A stretch of 64,000 nucleotides of DNA. It comes from Hippasteria phrygiana (lineage: Eukaryota > Echinodermata > Asteroidea > Valvatida > Goniasteridae). The translations under genes were made by a program, and so were the position numbers. The stretch lies in assembly GCA_037893225.1 (NCBI GenBank), contig JAZGUH010000401.1:1240001-1304000 (forward strand), in the 5' to 3' direction. The notes under the pieces are model-generated. The model did not search any database and had not been told where the DNA came from. It saw only the letters and a list, made by a program, of their open reading frames with translations. This document shows positions 10,760 to 22,542 of this stretch, piece by piece (the stretch's first letter is position 1; every line of letters starts with the position of its first letter).

Positions 10760-12031
10760 ACTCCTGCCTCTCTGCGTTCATCGCTGCTGCGTCCGCTCCA
10801 GAAAAAGTTGTAGCCTCCTCCGTGTTCGGAGAGCTATCCCTCGCCGGGTAGGCGCGTTTCACTGAGGGCCGCGACATCAACATTATAGCGGGCAAGTTCC
10901 CTAGCCACAAGAGCTGTCCGTCGCCTCGGGTCTGTCAGCCTTAACGTTGTCCGTTAAGGTTCGCACGTTCCACGTGCCTAGGGTGAATGTTGTCACCTTG
11001 TGTTTCTTTTCCTTTCTAGTACGACTGCATGTTGGGATCCCCTCCAGCCGCGGTAAGCTGGTCGGGTGATGTTGTGGCAGGCTATGTTTAAGGCACCTTT
11101 TCTAGCCTCGTCCTCTTGCTAAGGAGGCCAGCAGAGCGACCCTGAAAAGGGCTGCTCGGTCACTCAGGGTGTTGCCGGGTTCCACTGCTGCCTCGATCCA
11201 GTGAAAGACGACATTATGGCCTGAGCCGCCTGTCTGCAGGTTTGTGACTGCAGCTTGAGTGTAATCCGCACTTGCTGGTTCGCCACAGGGCTTTGGGTGC
11301 GCTGCAGAAGTTGATTAAAGTGAGGAAGAGTCGCGCACCATCAGCCTCACTCTCTTGTCCCGGCTCATCCGGATCCAGTGGCAGGACGGAGTCGAGACAT
11401 CTAGAAGATGAACAGGAATGCAGGAGCTGCCGGAAGCTTGACAGTTGACGTAGCCAGCCGACCGTCTGTGGGGCTCCACTCCAGATTTTATGACAGGGTT
11501 TTACTCCGACCCTGGCTATTTGCCCATAGCTGGGGGAGGCAGACTGCCGACTAGAATCAGAGTTTGCCTTCTCCCAGGTAGACTGCCTACCATGGCTAAC
11601 GAGCCCCACCTGCCTGGGTTTAGAATCTGAGTTTTCCTTCTCCTAGGTAAACTGGACAGTGTGAAATACACGCAAGGCCGTCAAAATTCGATTTCTTTTC
11701 TAGAATGATCATTAATATATTTTGCCCGGGATTCATAATATTGTCTGCAGTGGTAACATTCAGTTTACATTGAAGGGACACAGTGTTCTGCTTGCGTCAT
11801 CAATTGCAAAAAGGTTCTCATAAGATAGATGTGCGGTTAATGATATTTAGGTTAATATCTAAAATTGACAATGATGTACACCAGCCGGCCTTCAAAGATT
11901 TGATATTGTATGAACAGCATGGCCGACTTTGTTCAGCGATTTGATGAGTTCCTGTCTGACCTATATTTAGTTCACAATAACTGTTACGGGAAGTTAACCC
12001 CTTTTCAATTTATCTTACGTCACGGTCATAG

Positions 12032-12304
12032 ATCTGGAAGCTCCCAATGTCACCTGTCCAAGCACTGTGATTTCCATGAGTACAGACAAGGGCATGGCGA
12101 ATGCTGCTGTGATATGGTCACCGATGCCATCAGCTACCGATAATGTGAATGAAGTTGAATCGACTGGCATACAATGTGTTGACGATGCAGGCAGTGTCGT
12201 GCAGTCTGGTGGGAATTATGACATAGGCACAACCCAAATCAACTGCAGTGTGACTGATGCTGCCATGAATACAGGATCATGCCAATTCACACTTGAAGTC
12301 ATTG
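12032..12304 (+). CDS. HYR-domain exon 2 (A-type)
   Basis: 273 nt between GGTCATAG and TTG|GTTAGT, phase 1-1. The encoded domain is identical in sequence to exon 1, with only silent or intronic differences seen, so the copy is recent or homogenised by gene conversion. All four HYR cysteines and the SATDN and GTTQINC blocks are present. Splicing exon 1 to exon 2 gives EVI-D-LEAP without a frame break. Confidence 0.92.
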
Positions 12305-12624
12305 GTTAGTATTACATGCGGGTACATTTATCATAAATGACTACGCGCCCAATCCATATTATAGTGTTTTCATAGCTTCAGTAGCATGTGGTTGATCGGC
12401 ATGAAATTCGTGACTTTCCCCAGCCCAAATCAGGAACCATGCTTTTTGAGCATATTTTTAAGAATAAAAATTCATCTTTTATAGCATAATGCCACTGTTT
12501 AGCGGGAGAGTGGGGTAAGTTGAGCCATCGAGTAAGTTGAGTTACACCCTGGATCTGCATTTGGAATTGAGACAGCAGTGAGATACTGCCCTGTGTTGGT
12601 AACCTCTTTCATTAATTCCCTTAG

Positions 12625-15027
12625 TATAGGTTTTCCAACCCAATTTCACCATGTTTTCGTTCATTTTAACGCCTGGCTCATTCAATTTAGATTGAAATTG
12701 AATGATCACGCACCTCGTCATTCGACAATCAAAAATAATCATTCAAATTCACTATCCGAGCATTCTATCATCTTTTAGCTTCACTCATCCCTGTAAAGGA
12801 TGCATTCAAATTAACAGTTCTTATTGTTCATTCTATTTCGTCAGGACGAGCAGTAAGAGGTTGATCGGGCATTCATTTTCATTAATGGGCAAACATATTT
12901 CACCCTTTTCCAAGCATCTTTTCCTGCATGTCCACATGCATGTCCGTATTCCTTTAAAAGTCTGAGTTATCTCATCGTAAATCATATCTGACGTCTTCAA
13001 TACGTAGATGCGCCTCTCTTTCTTAACCAAATCTTCAGACAGATAATATGGCGAGCCTACGGGAGGGGAGGTGTGATCCTTTGATGGAATCGGCCCAAGA
13101 AAACAAATTACCCAAGAGAAGTGTTCCCGATGGTACAACCATTGCCAAACATACATGCCCCGATGTCTTGCACATGTAGAGATCGATGAGTGAATCAGAA
13201 CGAAAAGGAACAAAAAACAAAGTTAAAAAGTAAAATGATTCATAAACATGTCAACATACAGATGCCCCTAATTGTTTTGGTCAAACTTTAAAACAAGCAA
13301 AGATCAAAAGTGAAAAAGAAAATTCCGTAGCCCATTTCATTTCATTAGTTCGTTACATCATCTATCCCTCATATCAGTTCAGATGTTACATTATAAATGA
13401 TACAAACTTTCCCATTATATATTTTACACAATTTTTACAAAACCTCAGAAGACAATAGGAAAATATATCAATTAAAAAATCTGATAATTTGAATGACAAT
13501 TTGATGAAAATGATTGCCCATAAACGAATAAGAAAAGAAAAGCATGGCCATACGACATATGCACACCGACGTTCGCTAACTTAAATGCTTCAATCGTCAA
13601 AGGATGTAACAAAACGTAATGTATAAATGCAACAAATGAAGTCTTGAATGCACCAAAATGGAACAGAATGCCCCCAATAGTCCATTACGAATTTACATGA
13701 AAAATGCCCAACCCTCACATTTTAGTTAACAACCGAATTTCTACTCATAAACCTTTATATGCTTCCCTGAACACACACACAAAAAATGCAACCAATTTTT
13801 TACTTGGGAAAATGTGATTTTTAAGCTCTTAAAAATGCCGATTTCTACGTGCGAATGTGCTATTACCCAATTACTGATGCCCAAATTGGAACAATGATTA
13901 GCCTATACAGGCTCATCATCAGTTGGTCAGAATCCAATATGGGCAATAAAGCATGTCACGTTAAACCATAGAGCTATATTTAATTAGCTCTATGCGTAAA
14001 ACCGATGTAGCTAAGTTGTTCCTGTTTTTACATCGGTCACAGACTCAATTAATGCCATATTTTAACCGAACTGATGTTATTAACCGGATTGATATTATTT
14101 TGCAGCCAGATAAAATAACTTGCCGACAAAATGTGTCCTTAGTTGATGTCTGATTTGAGGGTTTGATGCGATTTTTTTGAAAAGTTTACATTTCTGTAAA
14201 GAAAATTACTAAATTACCCTCAATACGGCTTATTCCATAAAGTTTTACCCAGATTTCTTGCTGCTGTGCATTTCTTTCTCTTCCAAAGTTATAATGGGAT
14301 GGGGTAGGATGGGGAACACAAATGTTGGAGGGGAAAGGCCTCAATAGGGGCGGAGGGGTGACACAATGCCCCTGCACCCATTACATCACTCTAAAACAGT
14401 AATTGAAATAATATTTTTTATATGTATTAGGGTCCTCCTTTCCCGAAAATCTTGAAGAGTTTTGAGGGTAGAAGCCGTTTGGTACTTTGATAATGATGAC
14501 AATGATTATGCGATGACGACGACGTCCTTAAAATACTCTTTTCTCATGAACATTTTGGTCATAATCTTTATTAAGTTTTCGTATTTGCCATTTTGTATTG
14601 ATTTAAGTTGAACATTTGCAAGGACCCTTTCCCAATCTTTTAAAGGGTATGGTTTATATTAGGTGTCTGAAATACATACCTTTCAATATAAATTGTGCAT
14701 CCCTTTTGTTTTTCAAATTGATTAACATATTTCCCCAAGGTTGATTTTGGTAACAATTTTATGGGAGGTAGCTAGAGTCCCAATAAATACATTGCCACTA
14801 ACATTTTCCTGTTAACCAACATATCAGGGTCCTCGTCAATTCTTACTGGACTATAAACGAAAACGAATATTAGAAACAAAATCTCGGGTGATTACAAAAT
14901 TAAATTGAATGCCAAAACAGTGAAAAAGAAACCTAAATTTGACCAGATGTGCTAAAACCACGCGAATTTGAATGACCAATAACGACAATGATCAGAAAAA
15001 TTCGAAAATTGGCCGGGAAAACCTATA
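12625..15027. mobile_element. TATAGGTTTTCC inverted-repeat element, copy 2 (interrupted)
   Basis: Same ends and same intron site as copy 1, so it was already present before units 1 and 2 separated. It is split by a second element at 13678-14853. The flank AAACTTAGTAAAAGTTTTG follows both copies. Confidence 0.8.
13678..14853. mobile_element. ~1.2-kb element nested in TATAGG copy 2
   Basis: Absent from copy 1, where AATGCCCTAAACG is continuous. Ends are TAGTCCATTACGAATT and, in complement, TAGTCCAGTAAGAATT. A right-hand TA flank remains; the left flank is altered. No transposase frame was recognised. Confidence 0.72.
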
Positions 15028-15545
15028 AAAACTTAGTAAAAGTTTTGTTGACAGAATCTATTACTTTCTAATTACAGTAATTAATGAAGGGGAAAATGCC
15101 AAAAAGTATATTTTAAGTTTTCACAAAGATACAATTAATTTTCCATGGGTAAAACCTGCATACGGTCTGCCTGTGAAGGACAAAATTACCAGAGAATGGA
15201 TTTTGGGTTTTCACGAAAAGACAATTGACACCCTATGGGGCAACACAGCCGTTTGATAAGTTCTGATACAAATTCATCAATTAATAAATAATCGGCCTAT
15301 TGCTCAATTGCCAATACATTGTTCAAGATCGAGAATTGAACTTTTACAAAGTGTCAAAATTGGATCAACATGTGACACAAATGCAGGTAAAATCTTGATT
15401 TTATAGAACTTCTTCTGGATGTGCGTTGTTTGTTTTTCTGGTATTAATAACATGACCAACTATGTTAACGATCTGCCCTTCATTAAGTTATAGCATTAAT
15501 GTAATGCTGCAGATGGCGTGTTTCAATTTATCATCACGTTCATAG

Positions 15546-15805
15546 ATCTAGAAGCTCCCAACGTCACCTGTCCAAGCGCTGTCCTTTCCATGAGTACAGA
15601 CAAGGGCATGGCGAATGTTGCTGTGATATGGTCACCGATGCCATCAGCTACCGATAATGTGAATGAAGTTGAATCAACTGGCATACAGTGTGTTGACGAT
15701 GCAGGCAGTGTCGTGCAGTCTAGTGGGAATTATGACAAATTGACTGCAGTGTGACTGATGCTGCCATTAATACAGGATCGTGCCAATTCACCATTGAAGT
15801 TGTTG
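15546..15805 (+). pseudogene. Dead HYR exon 3 (B-type)
   Basis: Aligns with exons 5 and 7 but is 260 nt, not 273. A 13-bp deletion after YD in the NYDIGTT block (near 15737) shifts the frame to an early stop. The donor is also lost: where exons 5 and 7 have TTGGTCAGT, this copy has TTGATCATT, without GT. The acceptor side (CATAG) is intact. Because neighbours are phase 1-1, skipping it keeps the frame from exon 2 to exon 4. Confidence 0.9.
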
Positions 15806-17642
15806 ATCATTATTAAGACTTGATATCAAGACCTTAATATTTCCTGAACTTTGTTCTAGGAAGGATAGAATCGTACGCATTTGCCACCGCGTAATACCAT
15901 AGTTCGAATTTACAGCGCCACAGGAAAACCAACCCGTCGCGACATCTTTCGGTAAAGACGTTGACATCCTGCATGAGTGCAGGGTATTCGTACATCAAAA
16001 AGCTGACACGCAAGTAGGCGTTCGTCCGTTTGATTTGTCAAGCAGACAGCTGATTGAGACCGACAGCCTTTGATATGAACAGCTCAATGGATGCTAAGAA
16101 GAGCCCATTTTAGCGGCTTGTCTAGTTTTTGTTGCCCATTGCAGAATAATTAGAATATTCACGAAGGCGTAAATACCTCAGAGAAATATGTAATAATATG
16201 AAACTTCACTATTAAACCTATGTTTGATAATAGGAAAAATGCTTATTTTTACATCACACAGACGACGACGTAACGGCGACGCCCGCGCTGCTGTATGGAA
16301 ATACTGTTTCCAATCGGTTAACTACAATTCTCCACAAAATACAGAACGATTTAGACCTGGACCTGAAATGTAGCTTTGATACATAACTTGATACATGTAT
16401 ATTACTTTTTGATACAGTTGATATAATTACTTGTATTTGACGGGACTCCGAAACTCCCGTATGGATGAACGTAGGCCCCCTAAGTTATGATGGATTATAG
16501 GTACCCATATAGTCAGTAGGCTACAGTGGATCTTAGTATTGTACTGATGTCTACAAATCAAATGCAATATCTACTATCCTGCTAAATAGCCGATATTTAC
16601 TGATCAAAAACCATAGATCGCTTCTCTGGACGGATCCCCTCTATGTCGGGGATTCAAAATGTCGTCTGCAGTTCGAACTTCTAGTTTATTGAAGGTTTTA
16701 TTGGGTTACTCGCAGCTGATCCACAAAAGTTACTATATAATACGCTGATGATGATGATGTTCGTCCATCGATGTCGATGATGACCACAACTTCAACTGCT
16801 GTTCGAGTGTGTCCGGAGGTGGCTGATGAGTCCTATCCGGGCGCGGAACTCTCTGCCACAGGTCATGCATTTTTGGGGGCGGGTGGTTGGGCTGAGGTGT
16901 TGGCTGCTCTGGTTTTTCTTGCTGCACGCTTGTTTTCAGCTGCAGCTCTGCGACGCTGCTCGGAGAACGCTGCTCGGAGAGCTCTGCTCCTCTCTTCGTC
17001 AGGTTGCGCCAAGAGGGCCGGTCTGCTGCCAAGTTTTCCCAAGTTTCGACGGGTATCTCAAGGCTCTTCAAGGTGGTCTTCAGATTGTCCTTGAAGCGAA
17101 GCTTGGGTCGTCAGATGGCACGCTTGCCATCCGCCAGTTCACCATATAATAGTAGCTTTGGGAGCCTCTGGTCATCCATACGCCTGACGTGTCCAGCCCA
17201 TCTGGCATGTGCTTTCACCAGGAGGGTGTGGATACTAGGCATGCCGGCGCGAGAGAGAACCTCTGTGTCAGGAATCTTGTCCTGCTATCTGATCCTCAAC
17301 AGTTTGCGGAGGCAGACTGTGTGGAAGTGGTTCAGCCGTCTCGCATGTCTGCTGTAGACAGTCCACGATTCGCAAGCGTAGAGGAGCGTTGTAATCACTA
17401 TAGCTTGGTAGACCTTTAGCTTAGTGCTGAGGCTGATGCCCCTTCGTTTCCATACGTTGGATTGAAGCCGCCTGAATACGCTGCTGGCTTTGACGATTCT
17501 ACGGCTGAATTCCTCGTTTTAATGTTCGCCTGGCGAGACAAGGTGCTACCCAGGTATGTGAACTTGTCCACGTCGTTAAGTGCGATCCCCTTGATTGTGA
17601 TGTTGGGTTTCTGGTAGGGCTTACCAGGGCTGGGCTGGTACA

Positions 17643-18710
17643 TCACTTTGGTCTTTTTGTACTGATGGCGAGTCCAAAGTTGTCGCACGCCATTGAAAAC
17701 CTGTCAGTGCTCGTTTGCATTTTGAGGTCACTGGTGGCGTTTGGAGAACAATCACCGACAAAGAGGAAGTCTTTGATGACCGTCTCTTTCACTTTGGTGA
17801 CAGCCTGCAGGCGGCGTTGGTTAAACAGCTTTCCGTCTGACCTATGTCTGATGATGTGAATTCCTTCCTCACTTTCTCGGAAGGCATCGGAGAGCATGGC
17901 TGAGACCATCATGCTGAAGAGCCTCTCTGCTGACGTGTCAAAGGCCTTTGTAAGATCTACAAAGGTGGTGTAGAGGTCCCTGTTCTGTTCCTGGTTCTCC
18001 TGGAGTTGTCTTGCCGCAAAGATCATGTCCACCGTTCCTCTTCCGACGTGGAAGCCGCACTGACTCTGGGGGAGGTGTCCCTGTTCGAGGTGCTGGATGA
18101 GTCGGTTGAGGAGAACTCTGGCAAGGATCTTGCCGGCTATGGACAAGAGTGATATGCCCCGGTGGTTGTCACAGGATTGACAGTTTCCCTTCCTTTTGTA
18201 GAGGTGCACAATGGAGGCATCCTTGAAGTCCTGGGGTATGACACCTTGCTCCCGCATGGACTGGAAGATGTCCACCATTTTCTGGATGAGGACAGGTCCC
18301 CCTGACTTGTACACCTCAGCAGGTATTGCATCAGCACCGGGCGCCTTTCCACTGGACAGCTGACGGATGACCTTCTGAGTCTCCTTTAGGCTGAGTGGTG
18401 TGTCGAGTTCCTGGTTGACTGGAACCTGTTGGAGGCGGTGGATGGCCTCGTCATTGATGGAGGACAGACGGTTCAGGACAGCATCAAAGTGTTCAGCCCA
18501 TCTCTCCAGGATCTTGGCTCGATCTGCATTGAGCGTTGTCCCGTCTGCGCTGAGGAGGGGAGAGGAACTGGAGGACTGTGGACCGTAGACAGCTTTCAAA
18601 GCGTCATAAAAGCGCTTCGAGTCATTCCCGTTTGTATAGCCCTGGATTTCCTCTGCTTTGTTGCTGAGCCAGTCGTCCTGCATCTTGCGTACCTTGGCCT
18701 GGACATCCAT
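17643..18710 (-). pseudogene. Reverse transcriptase remnant of LINE copy B
   Basis: A 355-codon minus frame starting in the linker (QDDWLSNKAEEIQGY) and running through NHRGISLLSIAGKILARV, QSQCGFHVGRGTVDM and FVDLTKAFDT. After FDT it jumps to SAERLF, missing the NGVKQGCVLAP region. The active-site block reads FVGDCS where copy C has FVDDCS, so a catalytic Asp is lost too. The C-terminal part continues in other frames to about 16770. Confidence 0.87.
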
Positions 18711-19857
18711 ACGGATGGCGGTGAAGGCTGCTATTGTTAGCGGCTGATGTGGGGTCGTTTATAGCGATTCTGTGGAGGCGGTGCTTTTCAGCGAGGAGAG
18801 ACTGTATTTCGTCATTATTCTCGTCGAACCAGTCCTGGTTCTTCCTCCTTGTTGGACCCAGGTGCTCGTAAGCAGTTGAGTAAACTGCGTCCTTGAAGGC
18901 AGACCAATCTTCATCGACGGGAGAGCTTCCTAGCTGCAAGCCGTCCAGCTTTTTGTCCAGATCACTGGAGAGACCAGCCACAACCTCTTCCTGCTTCAGT
19001 TTTGAGACGTTCAGCTTCCTGAAGGTCTTATTCCCTTGAGGCCGTCTCTTGGGCAAGATCTGGAGTTTGGCTTTGGACACGATCAGCCTGTGGTCTGTCC
19101 AGCAGTCAGCGCCGCACATGGCCGTCGTGACCTTGACATCATGTCTGTCCTTCCTCCTGGTGATAGCATAATCAATCAGATGCCAATGTTTAGATAGTGG
19201 ATGCATCCAGGATGCTCTATTACGGGTAGGCAGACGGAAGAAGGTGTTGTTGATGATGATGAGGTCATGCATAGAGCACATCTTCAGGAGGGGGAGGCCG
19301 TTGCTATGCATTTCCCCACTCCGTGAGAGCCGATCACTCCGTTCCAGGTCTGGTGGTCTGTACCAACTCTGGCGTTGAATCGCCAAGAAGGATGAGTTTC
19401 TCAGACTTTGGGACTGCTGTGATGAGGGCGTCGAGTTCTTCATAGAACTTGGCATCCACCTACTCAGGGTTGGTCATGGTGGGTGCGTAGGAGCTGATAA
19501 TATTGTCACACACTTGTTCTGGCCCAGAGGGAGTTGAAGCGTCATGAGACGGTCGTTCAGCCCCTTCGGTAAGCTGGCAAGCTTGGAGACAATATGGAAT
19601 TTGACTGCAAAGCCTACTCCTGCCTCTATGCGTTCCTGGCTGCTGCGTCCGCTCCAGAAATAGGTGTAGCCTCCTCCGTGTTCGGAGAGCTGTCCCTCGC
19701 CGGGTAGGCGCGTTTCACTGAGGGCCGCAACATCAGCCTCACTCTCTCGTCCCGGCTCATCCGGATCCAGTGGCAGGACGGAGTCGAGACAACTGGAAGA
19801 TGAACAGGAGTGCAGGAGCTGCCGGAAGCTTGACAGTTCGCGTCTGTGGGGCTCCAC
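18622..19857 (-). pseudogene. Endonuclease remnant of LINE copy B
   Basis: Two minus frames: ALSETRLPGEGQLSEHGGGY and GVGFAVK in the first (19474-19857), and RNRASWMHPLSKHWHLIDYA plus CWTDHRLIVSK in the second (18622-19455). These are LINE AP-endonuclease blocks. The GDFNARVG loop is damaged at their junction. Confidence 0.82.
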
Positions 19858-20305
19858 TCCAGATTTTATGACAGGGTTTACTCCCTGGCTATTTGCCCAT
19901 AGCTGGGAGAGGCAGACTGCTGACTAGAATCGGAGTTTGCCTTCTCCCAGGTGGATTGCATACCCATGGCTAACGTCAAAATTCGATTTCTTTTCTAGAT
20001 TAATCATTAAAATATTTTGCCCATGATTCAAAATATTGTCTGCAGTGGCAACATTCAGTGAAGGGGCATAGTGTTCTGCTTGCGTCATCAATTGCAAAAA
20101 AGGTTGCTCATAATGATATTTAGGTTAATATCTAAAATTTACAATGATGTACACCAGCCGGCCTTCAAAGATTTGATATTATATTAATAGCATGGCCGAC
20201 TTTGTTCAGCGATATGATGAGTTCCAGTCTGCTTATTTAGTTCACATTAACTGTTATGCTACTGGAAGGTAACGCGTTTCAATTTATCTTACGTCACGGT
20301 CATAG

Positions 20306-20578
20306 ATCTGGAAGCTCCCAATGTTACCTGTCCAAGCACCGTCCTTTCTATGAGTACAGACACGGGCTTGGCAAATGCTGCTGTGATGTGGTCAACGAAG
20401 CCATCAGCTACCGATAATGCAGATGAAGTTGATGCCAGTGACATACAATGCATTGACCATGCAGGCAGTGTTGTGGAGTCTGGTGGGACGTATGACATAG
20501 GCACAACCCAAATCAACTGCAGTGCAACTGATGCTGCCATGAATACAGGATCATGCCAATTCACACTTGAAGTCGTTG
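20306..20578 (+). CDS. HYR-domain exon 4 (A-type)
   Basis: 273 nt between GGTCATAG and TTG|GTTAGT, phase 1-1. Its translation is identical to exon 6 and differs from exons 1 and 2 in the first third and centre (STDTGLANAAVMWSTKPSAT, DEVDASDIQCIDHAGS). Four cysteines and SATDN are kept. It joins exon 2 in frame if dead exon 3 is skipped. Confidence 0.92.
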
Positions 20579-21319
20579 GTTAGTATTACATCCGGGTACC
20601 TTTATCATAAATGACTACTCGCCGAAGCCATATTATAGTATTTTCATAGCTTCAGTAGCATGTGGTTGATCGGCATGAAATTCGTGACCTTTCCCAGCCC
20701 AAATAGAAATATAGATTAATCTTTCATAGCATAATGCCACTGTTTAGCGGGAGAGTGGGGTAAATTGAGCCATCGAGTAAGTGGAGTTACACCCTGGATC
20801 TGCATTTGGAATTGAGACAGCAGTGAGATACCGCCCTGTGTTGGTAACCTCTTTCATTAATTCCCTTATTGAAAACTTAGTAAAATTTTGTTGACAGAAG
20901 CTATTATTTTCTAGTATTTAATGAAGGAAAAAAATGCCAAAAACTATATTTTCAGTTTTTACAAAGATACAATTTGAATTCTCTGGGTAAAATCTGTATG
21001 GGGCAACACATCCGTTTGATCAGTTCTGATACAAATTCATTAATTAATTTATAACTCTGTAAATAATTGGGCTATTGCTCAATTGCCGATACATTGTTCA
21101 AGATCGAGAATTTAACTTTTACAAAGTGTCAAAATTGGATCAACATGTGACACAAATGCAGGTAAAATCTTGATTTTACAAAACTCTTCGGGATGTGCGT
21201 TGTTTGCTTTTCTGGTATTAATAACATGACCAACTATGTTAACGATCTGCCCTATATTAAGTTATAGCATTAATGTAATGCTGCAGATGGCGTGTTTCAA
21301 TTTATCATCACGTTCATAG

Positions 21320-21592
21320 ATCTAGAAGCTCCCAACGTCACCTGTCCAAGCGCTGTCCTTTCAATGAGTACAGACAAGGGCATGGCGAATGCTGCTGTGA
21401 TATGGTCACCGATGCCATCAGCTACCGACAATGTGAATGAAGTTGAATCGACTGGCATACAATGTGTTGACGATGCAGGCAGTGTCGTGCAGTCGGGTGG
21501 GAATTATCACATAGGCACAACCACAGTGAACTGCAGTGCAACTGATGCTGCCGTGAATACAGGATCGTGCCAATTCACCATTGAAGTTGTTG
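21320..21592 (+). CDS. HYR-domain exon 5 (B-type)
   Basis: 273 nt after the B-type acceptor (ATCACGTTCATAG), donor TTG|GTCAGT. B-type features are PSAVLSM near the start and GTTTVNCSATDAAVNTG near the end. NYHIG replaces the usual NYDIG. All four cysteines are present. Exons 3, 5 and 7 share flanks with each other more than with A-type exons. Confidence 0.91.
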
Positions 21593-22542
21593 GTCAGTAT
21601 TAAGACTTGATATCAAGACCTTAATATTTCCTGAACTTTGTTCTAGGAAGGATAGAATCGTACGCATTTGCTACTGGGTATTACCATAGTTCAAATTTAC
21701 AGCGCCACAGGTAAACCAACCCGTCGCTACATCTTATGGTAAAGACGTTGACATCCTGCATGAGTGCAGGGTATTCATACATCAAAAAGCTGACACGCAA
21801 GTAGGCGTTCGTCCGTTTGATTTGTCGAGCAGACAGCGAATTGAGACCGACAGCCTTTGATATGAACAGCTCAATGGACGCTAAGAAGAACCCATTTTCG
21901 CGGCTTGTCTGGTTTTTGTTGCCCATTGCAGAATAATTAGAATATTCACGAAGGCGTAAATACCTCAGAGAAAAATGTAATAATATGAAACTTCACTATT
22001 ATGTTTGATAATAGGAAAACGTCCTATTTTTACACCACACAGACGACGACGTAACGGCGACGCCAGCGCTGCTGTATGGAAATACTGTTTCCAATCGGTT
22101 AACTACAATTCTCCACAAAATACTGAACGATTTAGACCTGGACCTGAAATGTAGCTTTGATACATAACTTGATATATTACTTTTTGATACAGTTGATATA
22201 ATTACTTGTATTTGACGGGACTCCGAAACTCCCGTACGGATGAACGTAGGCCCCCTAAGTTATGATGGATTATAGGTACCCATATAGTCAGTAGGCTACA
22301 GTGGATCCCAAGTGTATCTTAGTATTGTACTGATGTCTACAAATCAAATGCAATATCTACTATCCTGCTAAATAGCCGATATTTACTGATAAAAAACCAT
22401 CGATCGCTTCTCTGGACGGATCCCCTCTATGTCGGGGATTCAAAATGTCGACTGCAGTTCGAACTTCTAGTTTATTGAAGGGACACAGTATCTTGTGTTG
22501 CTCGCAACTGATCCACAAAAGTTACTTTATAATACGCTGATG

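Larger units (their letters stand above)
7867..11650 (-). mobile_element. LINE copy A (endonuclease + reverse transcriptase), dead
   Basis: Degenerate non-LTR retrotransposon on the minus strand, interrupted by another element at 9894-10759. Reading minus, an AP-type endonuclease is followed by a reverse transcriptase. The 3' part is missing: the sequence joins host intron at 7867 with only the short shared string GAAG, suggesting a microhomology deletion. The 5' boundary near 11650 is uncertain because the flank is shared by sister units. The family resembles RTE/CR1-type elements often annotated as craniofacial development protein 2-like; the clade cannot be fixed by eye. Confidence 0.85.
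11690..16745 (+). repeat. Segmental-duplication unit 2 (exons 2 and 3)
   Basis: Contains the 5' flank of an A-type exon (about 340 bp, also before exons 4, 6 and 8), exon 2, its downstream intron with the TATAGG element, B-type exon 3, and a flank of about 900 bp ending at the LINE 3' tail. The order repeats in units 3 and 4. Exon-to-exon spacing is 8274 bp (2 to 4) and 7231 bp (4 to 6). Confidence 0.85.
16746..19974 (-). mobile_element. LINE copy B, dead
   Basis: Minus-strand non-LTR element with its 3' end kept: the terminal tail is a short CAT-repeat (GATGATGATGATG on plus at 16746). It shares with copy C an internal RT deletion of about 160 bp, so B and C descend from one already defective insertion. 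About 70 bp of 5' sequence present in A and C is missing at 19974. Confidence 0.85.
19975..22538 (+). repeat. Segmental-duplication unit 3 (exons 4 and 5)
   Basis: Same order as unit 2: A-exon 5' flank, exon 4, intron, exon 5, B-exon 3' flank, LINE tail. It lacks the TATAGG element (empty site near 20868), so it separated from units 1 and 2 before that insertion or lost it precisely. Confidence 0.85.

Noticed and set aside
20289..20564. Minus-strand frames antisense to HYR exons (also 27520-27795, 33049-33435, 36514-36876, 40068-40313)
   Set aside because: Mirror frames of the coding strand; no domain, and conservation follows the plus-strand HYR.
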